The notes beneath the pieces are model-generated. The model searched no databases. It was given only the letters and a program-made list of their open reading frames with translations, and was not told the origin of the DNA. DNA of 64,000 nucleotides, taken from contig JAHEWK010000013.1 of NCBI GenBank assembly GCA_020740775.1, forward strand, positions 2,294,001 through 2,358,000, read 5' to 3'. The stretch's first letter is position 1. Every line of letters begins with the position of its first letter. The stretch is from Ilyonectria destructans (lineage: Eukaryota; Ascomycota; Sordariomycetes; Hypocreales; Nectriaceae). The translations under genes and the position numbers were made by a program. Of the stretch, positions 22,644 to 32,925 are shown one piece after another.

Positions 22644-25113
22644 ATGAGTCAAGTCAGGAACCTACGTGCCATGTTCGAGAACAAAGGCGACACCAGCCCT
22701 CCCGACCGAGGACGTTCGTCTGGCGCGTCTACTCCCACTCCCACTCCAGGTACGACCAACCCATTGTTCAAGCCATCACTCGCCGTGCCGCGCCTGCCTC
22801 TCGCGACGCGTGCACCGTCGATGCTTTTTCTGTCCTCATCACCTCGTGTCTCCTGCAAGGGGGTGCACACCGTCTCCTCCTCCCGTCTTTCTTCTTCCTC
22901 GAGTACTAATCTCTCAACCTTTGTCCTACACAGGCGCCAACGGAACCGAGTCCCCGAGACCCCTCTCCAAAGTCCGCACCAACTTTGTTGCCATTGAAAA
23001 GGACGGCAGGATAGGCCTGCGACGAGATCCCAGCCACGAGTCCACCGTCTCGAGGCGGAGTTCAAGCATGGAGACGGATGCCGATTCCACCACGAGCGGC
23101 CCTGATCGGCCTCTGGTGACTGCAGATGAAGTACCGAGGGCACCCAAGCTATTCGTCCAGGAGACAATCCCCGAGTCGCCTCGTCAACCGACAGCCACCA
23201 AAACCACAGCCGAAGACGATGCCTCCGTCTTTGACAAACGCAGCGTCAGTCCAGCCAAGGATGCTGGTTCTCTCTTTGACAAGCGCAGCGCCAGCCCGAC
23301 CAAAGAAGCTGGCGCGGTCTTTGACAAGCGCAGCGCCAGCCCGGCCAAAGAAGCCGGTTCTGTCTTTCCCAAGCGCAGCGTTAGCCCAGCCAAGAAGGCC
23401 GACCAGGTGAAGCCCGTGGCTCCCGTGGTGGCCCCCTTGGCCGTTGAACCCGCCGCGAAGTCAATTGCAACCGCCACGAAGCCAATTGAACCCGCCCCGA
23501 AGTCACCAACAAAGGTGCCGAAATCGACAACAGCTCACACGCCTGTGAATGGCAAAGTAAAGACCGAAAAACCCAAAGAACTTGCCAAAGAAATCCCCTC
23601 AACAGCACCAGCAAAGACGGCTGCTGCCAAAAAGCCTACGACTCGCCCTGCCGCAATCTCGACTAAGCCTTCCTCCACTAGGCCACCAGCAAAGTCTCCT
23701 TCTGTAGCCAAGACCCCCACAAGTGCGACGTCGAAGCCCGGCTCCAACGCGGCCCCCAAGGCTCATGTCAAGCCTGCCACAAAGAAGGAGCCGACGACAT
23801 CCAGGACCGGTTCTTCTGTCGTTCGGCCTACCGCTAGCACTGCTACTAAGAAGCCGCAGCCATTGAAGCCCTCAACCAGCGAAACTGGCTTCGTCAAACC
23901 TAAACCCAAGTCTCCCACAAAGCCTGTCCACCTCCCGGCCTCGCTCATGGCTCCCACCGCATCCTCGGTCTCCAAGGGAGCGTCCTCACGACAGACGCAA
24001 TTGCGCCCGTCCAGTAGCGTCGGCAACCTTAATCCCCCGGCACGCTCCCCTAGCAGGGCCAGTGTCTCGACCACGACGAGCACAGGTGGCAAAACCGTCA
24101 AGCGCAAGAACTCGACCATCGGCCGCTCAAGACCTAGCCTAGGTCCACCTCCAAAGAAGGGAAACCCTGATGCCACCACCGCCAAGAAGGATGCGCCCGT
24201 TGACGAAAGTTTCCTGGCGCGTATGATGCGACCCACGCAGTCCTCCTCATCCAAGACGACTGAGAAGGCTCCAGTTACTCCTCCGAGAAAATCGTCGAAT
24301 CGCCCATCACTCACGGGATCTGACCAACAGCGAGAGACCCACTCGAGACTAGGAAGTGCTAAGAAACCTTCGAGAAGGCAAGCCGAGTCATCTGTGCCAT
24401 CGGATTACGCTCCCTCAAAGGAGATGAGCCTTTCGCCAGTTATCAGAGTTTCTGCCGCCCCTGCGCCGGAGCCCGTTGCAGAGACAGTCCTTGAGCCGGT
24501 CCCTGAGCCTACGAATGCCGACAGCGCCAAAGAGCCAACCGAGGAGGCTGATCTGAACCCAAGACCGGACCTGACAGAGATTGCTGAGAATGCTGTGGCT
24601 GTTGAGGATATTGTGGAAGAGACGGCCAATGATGAAACTATCGAGGAAGCCGTCGAGCCTATGCAACATGAGGATGTTCAATCCGAGGCCAAAGTCGAGG
24701 AACCGGTCGCGGAGCTTGAACAAGATGAGCCGGTAGCAGAAGAGCCGAAGGTGGAAGATAACGTTGTGGAGGCCACCGAGGTTGAAGCTGTGACCGAGAC
24801 TGTGATTGACGGCAAGACTGAAGAGTCAATTGCCTTTGCCGAGCCTGAGCCCACGGTTCAAGAATCAGAGAAGACTGAGGATACTCCCGTGCTTGAAGAT
24901 GAGCCCGTTATCACCGAGCTGGCTCCTCCCGCGGTGACTGAAACTGCCAAAGAACAACCTAATGACACCGAAATCAAAGTCGAGGCTGTCGCTGTTAATG
25001 GGTCCCCGATCCCCGATGCTGGAAAAGAGGTGGATATCATTGTGAAGGGAACCAACGAGGAAGATAAAAAGGAAGATGCAGAGAGCGTCTCCAAGGAGGA
25101 CTCGGCTGCATGA
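22644..25113 (+). CDS. Large intrinsically disordered Ser/Pro/Lys-rich protein, function unknown
   Basis: Two exons, 22644-22749 and 22934-25113, give 761 residues; the intron is 184 nt. The start at 22644 has a good ACC context and begins MSQVRNLRAMFENKG. Three short segments look constrained: this N-terminal block, RPLSKVRTNFVAIEKDGRIG soon after the splice, and DESFLARMMRPTQSS near the middle. Between them the protein is low-complexity: four 15-residue repeats with Ser-Pro sites (residues about 134-192), a Lys/Pro/Ser/Thr/Ala-rich basic half (positively charged, many SPT, SPS and TPT sites), then an acidic Glu/Val/Pro-rich C-terminal third. A basic half plus acidic tail with many SP sites suggests a phospho-regulated scaffold, perhaps cytoskeleton-associated, but I do not recognise a named family. 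Confidence 0.85.
23227..23403 (+). repeat. Four tandem 45-bp coding repeats (15 residues each)
   Basis: Units at 23227-23271, 23272-23316, 23317-23361 and a slightly shorter 23362-23403 encode the consensus VFDKRSxSPxKEAGS. Each unit holds a Ser-Pro followed by a lysine at +3, the full consensus of cyclin-dependent kinases (S-P-x-K). The fourth copy changes FDK to FPK and ends KKAD. Nucleotide identity between units 2 and 3 is near complete, pointing to recent duplication or slippage. Confidence 0.9.
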
Positions 25114-25425
25114 TAGATTTGTGGCAGATTGATACTAACTAACAAAGCCATTCAGGCGGTGGATATTTTTTTTTAAAGTTATTGTATAAGATACCTGTTA
25201 AAGCGAAGGCGAATGGTGAATTTAACTACCTTAGACTGGAAACCCGACAACCACATTATCAAGTGCAATAAGTTTGGTGACCAACAGATATCCATGTTGA
25301 GATATTTTTACACAAATGCCCTTGCGAGGGCAGCTCCTAGTTGTACAGGCTCCAATAGTATCGTGTCACGCTGAAGCATTCTATCATCCACAACCAGTCC
25401 CGTTCGGCAGACTAGATTTCTTTTC
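25114..25425. other. Convergent 3' region
   Basis: 312 bp between the stop codons of the disordered protein (+) and the mitochondrial uS8 gene (-). It includes a T9 run near 25170 and AT-rich 3'-UTR-like sequence. Nothing else seen. Confidence 0.6.
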
Positions 25426-25926
25426 TCATGACACACGGCACATCAGGACGCCACCAGTTTTCCTAGCCACAGCTTCTCGAGCCTCCAGAACACCTCGCGA
25501 AGTAGCGACGAACATACACTCGCCCAAATTCAACCCAGGAACCACACCGCCCTTGAGCTTGGTCGGGAAGCCCCTCGTCAACCGGCCGAGCTCCTGGATG
25601 TCGGCAGTCATGACACGCTTGGGGGTGCTGATGGCCCTAGCGTTGGAGAGAACAGGCTTGCCATCCCAGTACTTGAGGCCGAGCCATAGGCGCATGGTAG
25701 CGACGTTTGCGTTGGTGACGACCTCGGGCACGGCGGAGACCATCTGTTCGGGGGTCGGGGGGTTAGGGCCCGCGCGGTAGACGGAGGAGAAGAAGCCGGA
25801 TCGGTGCAGGGCGAGGGCCAGGTGCAGGTTGAACTTGCAGTTCTTCACCGAGGTGATGCCTAGGCGCGCCTTGGAGGCGTTCTGCAGGTGCGAACACATG
25901 TTCGCTACGTTGAGGATGGACGGCAT
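25426..25926 (-). CDS. MRPS8: Mitochondrial small-subunit ribosomal protein uS8m
   Basis: Single exon, 166 residues. uS8 binds the central domain of small-subunit rRNA; this is the mitochondrial form. The start MPSILNVANMCSHLQNASKARL is typical of fungal mitochondrial S8, where the first helix itself replaces a cleavable presequence. Later blocks KYWDGKPVLSNARAISTPKR, PTKLKGGVVPGLNLGE and the C-terminal REAVARKTGGVLMCRVS match the S8 fold, with the conserved C-terminal rRNA-binding GG(V/I)(L/I)C(R/Y)V. The length is normal for the mitochondrial family (about 150-170). The next gene to the right on the same strand is KMO, about 970 bp away. Confidence 0.93.
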   Translation of the reverse strand: MPSILNVANMCSHLQNASKARLGITSVKNCKFNLHLALALHRSGFFSSVYRAGPNPPTPEQMVSAVPEVVTNANVATMRLWLGLKYWDGKPVLSNARAISTPKRVMTADIQELGRLTRGFPTKLKGGVVPGLNLGECMFVATSRGVLEAREAVARKTGGVLMCRVS

Positions 25927-26894
25927 GATGGGCGGTGGGGTGGGTTTTCGGGTAGCGGTATTCGGGGCGGCGGTATTCGATCAAGCGGGATTGAAGAGAT
26001 ATTCAGCGACGGCGTTATGGAACCCGATTCGATAACATAGAGAGCTCGTCCTGTCGAACTGCTCAAGATGCATGTTAGCAATACTTCCACGTCTGGAGAT
26101 CACGAGGGCTCATAGCCCAGGGCATGTTGCTCACCTTTGTGTATATCCTGCAAGCCACCCCAGAGCCTTCAGCCCGATATGAGGTCAATTGGTCAGCGGC
26201 AGGGCTCTGGCCGTGCGGGGAGTGTCAACGGAGTTTGAATCGCCTGGGATGTCGCAACGGGGGGTCGTCGATGCGTGGTACGTCGAAGCCGTCACCAAAA
26301 TTTCAGAGCTTTCGATGAGGGATGACTAAGCGGGTTGGCACACCACTTGCATATGCGACTAATGCTGCTTTGATGCATAAGGCCTACTTGGTGCTCATCA
26401 CTGCCGAATTGGTTCACTTAAGTCTATTGTTTGAGACTATATTTTTTTATGATTATGACTTCCTTGCTGAGTTGAGAATCATGTAGGTATCCTATTTCGG
26501 ATACTTTTTGAAAATCCAGAAGTTGCGGAACCACTGCCACTCAACCTCGATTGCGTTATCACCCGGAGGATGGCACGAATAGTAGACGTACATGGGCTAT
26601 GTGCAGACCTGATTAATATGTAGACTTAACCCAACAAGGTAATCCTGGGCTGGTACTCCATTGTGCATGAATATTTTGTGATTGATCGTGCAAGACGTGA
26701 TCCCCGTTCCGTTTACCCGAGGGTGGCTGATCATTTTAGTTGCCCGATGACCAAAAAGCGCTTTTTTCCCCTATTGTGCAATGCGACTGCTGTAAGGAGG
26801 GCTAGCTTATCCGTCAAATATGATTCAATATGCAGTTCAAATTTCTAATCAATCCAGTGCAAGAAGCATGAGAATTGACACTCTCTGACTTCCG
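25927..26894. other. Intergenic between uS8m and KMO
   Basis: About 970 bp including the uS8m promoter and the KMO 3' region. AT-rich patches near 26430-26470 and 26650-26860. Short frames show no family signature and no RNA gene is visible. Confidence 0.55.
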
Positions 26895-28743
26895 CTACGG
26901 GTGACCATCTGCCAACGTTCGCAGGGCGTGAAGGACCTTGCCAAGTGATCGCCGGTACTTGTAACCGAGGAGAACCGCCGTGACTGCAAAGGGGCTTGCT
27001 ACCAGTGCAAAGAAGGTCCGCACAAGCGTCCTGCCCTGGGCGTCGCTCTTGCGAATGACATCAAAGTATCCCTCGTTGCTGAAGCTGACTCTCGAGTACT
27101 TAGTTTGCCATCCAAGGGTGGGGAAGTGGACGCTCATGAACTCTTCAAGGAACTTCCGCAATCGATACCGGGTGGAAAGAACCGATGAGCGCATCTCAAC
27201 GTAGTTCTGCAGCGCGAGGTCGTTGATGGCGTGGGCGTCGGCTGGTCGGAGAGCGGAATACTCGGCGAGTGCGAGAGATCGTTGGAAGGCAGGCGTCGCT
27301 GAGGTAGTCGCCTCGCTGGCCGGGTCATTGGTCTCGTCCATCTGGGCATGCTTATCCAGAATCGAGAACAAGATCCGCACATCCTCCATCCCAGCATTCA
27401 TGCCTTGTCCATAGAACGGGACCATGGCGTGGGCCGCATCTCCGACAACAACGCAGGAGGAGCCATAATGATATGGCTTGCACTTCAGGCTGACGAGTGG
27501 GAGATGAGGGTTTGTGTTGAAGGACTGGATAAGCTCTTCAGCCGGAATCAGGCTGGTGACGCCGGGGAAATGCTGGTCGAAGAATGTAGGCAAATTGGAC
27601 GGGTTGTTCTCAAGATCCGAAAAGTCTTTGCTGGGCATGAAAAGTGTGCAAGTAAAGGATCCGTCCTTGGATGAGGGTTAGTGACGCAATATGATGTGTG
27701 AATAAAGCGTGACTTACATCACTTGGAATTGCGATGAACATGAAATCCTTGCCCGGCCAGATGTGTAAGTGGTTGGGAGAGATCTTGAATTTCGAGAGAG
27801 GATCGGCCGATTCATCCGTGGGAACGGGTTTAAGCTGAAATTCGCACCACAGGGTGTCAATGTACTCCTGCTGGTAGTTCATTCGTGTGAACTTCATTAA
27901 ATGATAGCGGACGGCGGAATGAGCCCCATCGGCTCCAATCATTAGATCGAAAGGAATGTCAATCTCCTTGTCACGGGATTCATTGTCTGAGTTGTTGTCG
28001 TGAACCTCAAACCAGGCCCTGCATGTGCGATAGTCGGCGCCTGTAAGTTTGTGGTTGAAGAATAATTTGACATTGGGCATGTCATCCAAAATGTCAAGGA
28101 CTCGCTTATTGAGACCTGCTCTGTCGATAGCATGAATAGCCTAAGTTGGTTGTGTCAGCATCAACGTCACCACCAAAGCGCTGAGGCAATTATTCTTACC
28201 CTGCCTTTGGCGTCATAGTCTTGGGATTGTTCGAACAACGTCCCATTTGGTCGCCGTCCGTGAATCATACGTCCTCTCATCGGAATAGTGGTAGCCATGA
28301 CATGCTCCAGGAGACCTGGTTGGCCAGCATGGCGCATGGCGTTGATTCCGCGCTCTGAAATCGCGAGGTTGATAGATCTAGTGAAGTTGAGGGGGATAGT
28401 GCCAGGATCCCGGAGGTCTTGGAACTAATTAGTGACTGAACCAATTCTCACTTGGAATAATGTTCGGAGCGTATGGAACATATGGAAAAACTTTTTTTCT
28501 GAGCATTAACGTCGTCCTCAAGTCCCGGGCACTTGCTCCGGCACCAATTGAGTCAACCACGAAGAGTCGAGAGAGTCGCAGGTAGGTTGGTTGAGTCAGA
28601 GCTCAGTAGAAACCAGAAACCAGAGACTTACCAGGTCGTAACTCATAGACCTCAACGTCATGACCCCTCTGTGCAGCATACAAAGCTGCCAGCGACCCGA
28701 CGGGTCCTGCGCCGACGACGACAATCTTCTGAGGTTTTCCCAT
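26895..28743 (-). CDS. BNA4: Kynurenine 3-monooxygenase
   Basis: Four exons, 28632-28743, 28200-28417, 27718-28140 and 26895-27665, give 507 residues; introns are 214, 59 and 52 nt. This FAD/NADPH enzyme hydroxylates L-kynurenine to 3-hydroxykynurenine in de novo NAD synthesis and acts on the mitochondrial outer membrane. The FAD dinucleotide-binding motif [20 protein letters not shown] is at about residues 8-27, [11 protein letters not shown] follows the first splice, [12 protein letters not shown] is in the middle, and [21 protein letters not shown] is the second FAD motif. A C-terminal hydrophobic segment (about [20 protein letters not shown]) with a basic tail fits the membrane anchor of the family. 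The first intron is long and its acceptor (CCAAG) weak, so the exon 1/2 junction is the least certain part. Confidence 0.93.
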
Positions 28744-29241
28744 GGTTGATCGGATGTTGTCAAGGACGAACGGAAACAAAACCTTTCGAACGGCAGTCAC
28801 ATTTGCACATGCGACATGGACGCCACGGACTTGGACGGACTTGGATTGGGGCGGCTAGCGTTCCGATAAGATAAGAACCGGGCGAAGGGTGGCCCCGGTA
28901 AGAAAGCCGGCCCCGTCTTGGTTGCTTAAAGCCTTGATTGATGCATATTTGTCGTCGGCTAACTCGGTAGTGGCGGCCCCGAGAAGCCCCACCAAGCCCA
29001 CCATGCACCCACGCCCTTCAGACGATCTTTTGCTCCCAAAAGTTGCACGACAAAGCTTCAAAGCTCGGCTACACACATACGGTAGCTTAACGAAGGCCCA
29101 ACTTTGCCAAAGGGAACGTCTATTATACTGAAATAGGGTCGTTCCTCTCCGGTTCCTTAAGATTCCGCACAAACCCTCACACATTCATCCCTCACGATCT
29201 TCCTCGACGATTCTACCCCTCCACCAGCAACTACCGACAAG
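28744..29241. promoter_or_regulatory. Bidirectional promoter between KMO and methionine aminopeptidase
   Basis: 498 bp between divergent start codons. The right-hand 80 bp are CT-rich (near 29160-29240), typical of a transcribed fungal leader. No specific factor site recognised. Confidence 0.45.
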
Positions 29242-30629
29242 ATGGCCTCCGAACCGCCTGCGAAGAAGAAGTGTCTGGGCTCGGACTGCGACAACGATGC
29301 CGGAACTCTGCAGTGCCCGACCTGCCTGAAGCTCGGAGTTAAGGACAGCTATTTCTGCTCCCAGGAGTGTTTCAAGAGGAACTGGGTATGTAGTTGCAAC
29401 TTTACATCACGGAGAACTTCTTCCTGACCGGTTTCGCAGGGCATCCACAAGACGATGCACAAGTCGCAAAGTAGTATTCTCCACCACCTTCTTCCTCCGA
29501 AAGCAATCTCACCAGATCCAGCTACCGGCGCCTACAACCCGTTCCCCAACTTCCCCTACAGCGGAACTCTGCGACCCGTCTATCCTCTCTCCCCGCACCG
29601 AACGCTCCCCAAGTCGATCCCTCACCCTGTCTGGTGGCAGGACGGTAACCCCAAGTACAGCCGCTCGCTCACCAGCCGGAACAAGATTGAGATTCTCGAC
29701 AAGGCGGGCCAGGATGCCATGCGTAAGAGCTGCCGACTTGCGCGAGAGGTGCTCGACCTTGCGGCGGCTGCGGCCGTGCCGGGCGTTACGACCGACTACA
29801 TTGACGATATTGTTCACAAGGCTTGTATCGAGCGAAACGTGCGTATTACGCCTTTTCTTGGTTTACTCCTAGCATCCCAGGTACCTAGAGGCTGGAAACT
29901 GACATAAGGCGTAGTCTTACCCGTCGCCCCTGAACTACAACCACTTCCCCAAGTCATGCTGCACATCTGTCAACGAAGTCATCTGCCACGGTATCCCAGA
30001 TCAGCGTGTCCTTGTCGACGGCGACATCTTGAATATCGATGTGTCTCTCTACCACGAGGGATACCACGCGGATCTGAACGAGACCTACTACATCGGCGAC
30101 AAAGCCAAGGCCGACCCCGATACCGTCCGTGTTGTTGAGACGGCCCGAGAGTGCTTGGAGGAGTCTATCAAGGCCGTGAAGCCTGGAGTTTTGATTCGAG
30201 AGTTTGGAAACATCATCGAGAAGCACTCCAAGAAGCAAGACTGCAGCGTCATCCGAACTTACTGTGGTCATGGCGTCGGAAAGCTCTTCCACTGCCCCCC
30301 CAACGTCCCCCACTACGCCAAAAACAAGACTGTCGGTGAATGCAAGCCCGGCATGACATTTACCATCGAGCCCATGATTGCGCTGGGCAAGTACCGAGAC
30401 ATTACCTGGCCCGACAATTGGACGAGCACGACCATTGACGGCAAGCTGACAGCTCAGTTTGGTAAGGAGACCCTACAGAAAGCCCAAATGGTGAACAGTG
30501 CTAACTAACTTTCGCGCAGAGCATACTCTGCTCGTTACCGAAGATGGCGTCGAAGTCTTGACGGCGAGACATGAGAACTCCCCCGGAGGCCCCATTACCA
30601 GACCCGGCACCGAGGGCATGGCCTCTTAA
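29242..30629 (+). CDS. MAP1: Methionine aminopeptidase 1
   Basis: Four exons, 29242-29385, 29440-29838, 29915-30461 and 30520-30629, give 399 residues; introns are 54, 76 and 58 nt. It removes the initiator methionine from nascent chains on cytosolic ribosomes. The N-terminus has the double zinc-finger of type 1 eukaryotic enzymes ([22 protein letters not shown], then [12 protein letters not shown]). The peptidase domain carries the metal ligands in order: [26 protein letters not shown] (two Asp), [13 protein letters not shown] (His), FTIEPMI (Glu) and [12 protein letters not shown] (final Glu). Every part matches the family and the length is normal. The second intron contains an AGGTACCT palindrome at 29879-29886. 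Confidence 0.96.
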
Positions 30630-31662
30630 GTCGACCTAAACGAGAGACTGTACTAAAATTTCACAAATTTCAAAACGCATCTATGCAGCTCTGGGGGAGT
30701 TTGGGGTTAGCGAGGAGCATGAGTGATAAATGTACCGTATCATGGGAGGCATGTAGTGGAGTTGGGATGCTGGTGATTGGTGGTAGAACAAAGCACACTG
30801 AGGAAGGAATGTAGACAGGTAATATTCAACTCCCGTGATCAGCTCTAGAAGGCTTCTAGATTGCAAGAATGGATCGGATTCGACGCTATATCAAAAAGCA
30901 GATTCGAGATTGTATCCGCGGATGGAGGCGTGGGGCCCCGGATGCAGCCATGTCGTGTGACGCAAATGGCAGAAACTACAAGAGCAGATCCATGTCTGAG
31001 ATGCGACTCATGCGAGCAGTCGGAAAAAACAACTACGACCCATGTGCATATCTGCAGAGGCCGCGCCCCCAGCCACATTTACCGTCTCTAGCCAGATCCA
31101 GCCATGTGCAGGGGCGCCACCCGCCACCCGCCACTGAGCCACCGGGCTTGGACAGTTTTACTGCTTGACTGACTACTGGACTACCTAACGAGGCTTGCCG
31201 GGCAAGGCTTGAGAGCAGAACAGCCGGCAGCGAGCCTCTTCCATCATCGCCGCTAGCGCTTCCATCCAGGCAAGGCCACGACCACTGGGCGCACCTGCAC
31301 CTGCTTTCCTCCACCTTCTGCCTACCTCTCCACTTGTACTCCGTAGTCCTGCACCAAAACTCACCACCACCACCACACCATCCGTCGCCCGCCACCATAT
31401 TTCTCTCTCCTCCCCACCCTCGGTTCCCGCCTTAGGACACCACCGCCCGGTACCACGCACTCGCCCTTGATCCCGCAGCAAGGCCACGTCTTTCTCCCTC
31501 ACCTCTGCATCTTTGTACGCCCTTTTTTACCAGCCGATCCCCCCCGTCGACCCTTGCCCGCGCGCAGATAGGAGCTTGTCACTGAGCTCCCCGAACAGCT
31601 GTCCTCGACTGAGATAGCCCGACCTTCGCACCCTTACCGCTCCCCCCGCAAAATCCGTCACG
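30630..31662. other. Intergenic upstream of ERV14
   Basis: About 1 kb. The right half (from about 31180) is rich in C and CT tracts and has GTACTCCGTA at 31336-31345, a recurring motif. Frames on both strands (31033-31398, 31185-31502) overlap and are Arg/Ser-rich; I do not accept them. Probably the promoter and 5' leader of ERV14. Confidence 0.55.
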
Positions 31663-32313
31663 ATGATGTCCGGAGAAGCATGGCTGTTCCTGCTGTCGGT
31701 GTTGATCAACGCCGTCAACCTCTTCTTGCAGGTTTTCTTCACCATCATGTACAGCGATCTCGAGTGGTACGTCGCAACCCTGCCCTTCCGTCTCGGCGCC
31801 AAAATCTGCGCCCGAGGGATAGATGCGCACTCTCCACGTCGACAACTCGACGCCGGCTCGACCCTATGGACTCATGAGCTGACCCTCTTCTCTACAGCGA
31901 TTACATCAACCCCATTGATCTCTGCAACCGACTCAACACCTACATCATCCCCGAGGCCGCCGTTCACGGTTTCCTAACCTTCCTCTTCCTCATTAACGGA
32001 TACTGGGTCCCTCTGATCCTCAACCTGCCTCTCTTGGCCTGGAACGTCAAGAAGTACGTTTGCGATTCGTTTGTTATATCGGCGCCGGACTAACAGGATC
32101 GTAGGATCGTCGACAACACTCACTTGCTCGACGCCACCGAGATCTTCCGCAAGCTCAACGTTCACAAGAAGGTACGCAATAATAGCCCCACCAAGTTGCG
32201 CTACTCTAACCGCATTACAGGAGTCTTTCTTCAAGCTGGGCTTCCACCTCATCATGTTCTTCTTCTATCTCTACAGCATGATTGTGGCTCTCATCCGGGA
32301 CGAGTCCTCTTAA
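31663..32313 (+). CDS. ERV14: Erv14 (cornichon) COPII cargo receptor
   Basis: Four exons, 31663-31766, 31898-32053, 32105-32171 and 32221-32313, give 139 residues; introns are 131, 51 and 49 nt. Erv14 sorts many membrane proteins into COPII vesicles at ER exit sites. It has three membrane segments: [20 protein letters not shown] with FTIMYSDLE, then [17 protein letters not shown], and [18 protein letters not shown]. Between them are the cornichon signature [32 protein letters not shown] and [14 protein letters not shown]. Length equals the family norm (about 138). Two adjacent ATGs (31663, 31666) could each start it. Exon borders are supported at all three junctions by the unbroken family pattern. 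Confidence 0.96.
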
Positions 32314-32925
32314 GCGCCCTCGACCGAATCTCGAACCGGTACCTGATTCGCAACAGAGACCATCTCTGGTCGGCAGGGCGGATTAGGAGTGCTTTTTTAG
32401 CGTGCAAATCAACCTCAATCAGCGCTGACTGGGCAAGTCGCGCGGCGAGGAGAGGGGAGGAGTCTGTCTGCTGATGCAGTACATAACGAGTGGAAGATGG
32501 CATAGATTGATGACATTTCTAAAGAGGCGGGCTTGGCGTATATAAGTGCTATCATGCCGGATGGCGCTGTGGATTGATTATTTCCTGACGGCTAGGTTGT
32601 GCTACGAGCCGGTTTGTGCGAGCTAGGAGCTTTAGTTGCCTCCTCGCCATTTGTTCGGTCAACGTCCTGGCATGATAATTGAGTAATGATCAAACTAAGA
32701 AATCACATGCGAGAATACTCAATACCAGTTGTCCGATCCTATTTGCTACGCAGCCCATTTGCCTTTGCGTTGGTTCATCTTGGCGCATTTCGAGTAGTTT
32801 TGTGTCACGTGATCGCCCGTTTTTCAAGCTTCAGCGGCCCGGTCGCGATCGCTGGTCTGTCGACCCGCCGACTTGTGACGTCGCGCTCGAGAAAACTTGA
32901 ACATCAACTTTCCACCTCATTGACA
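32314..32925. other. Intergenic between ERV14 and PRP17
   Basis: About 610 bp with the 3' region of ERV14 and the promoter of PRP17. Both genes run rightward. An in-frame extension of PRP17 upstream of its chosen ATG is open but lacks family similarity. Nothing else seen. Confidence 0.5.
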
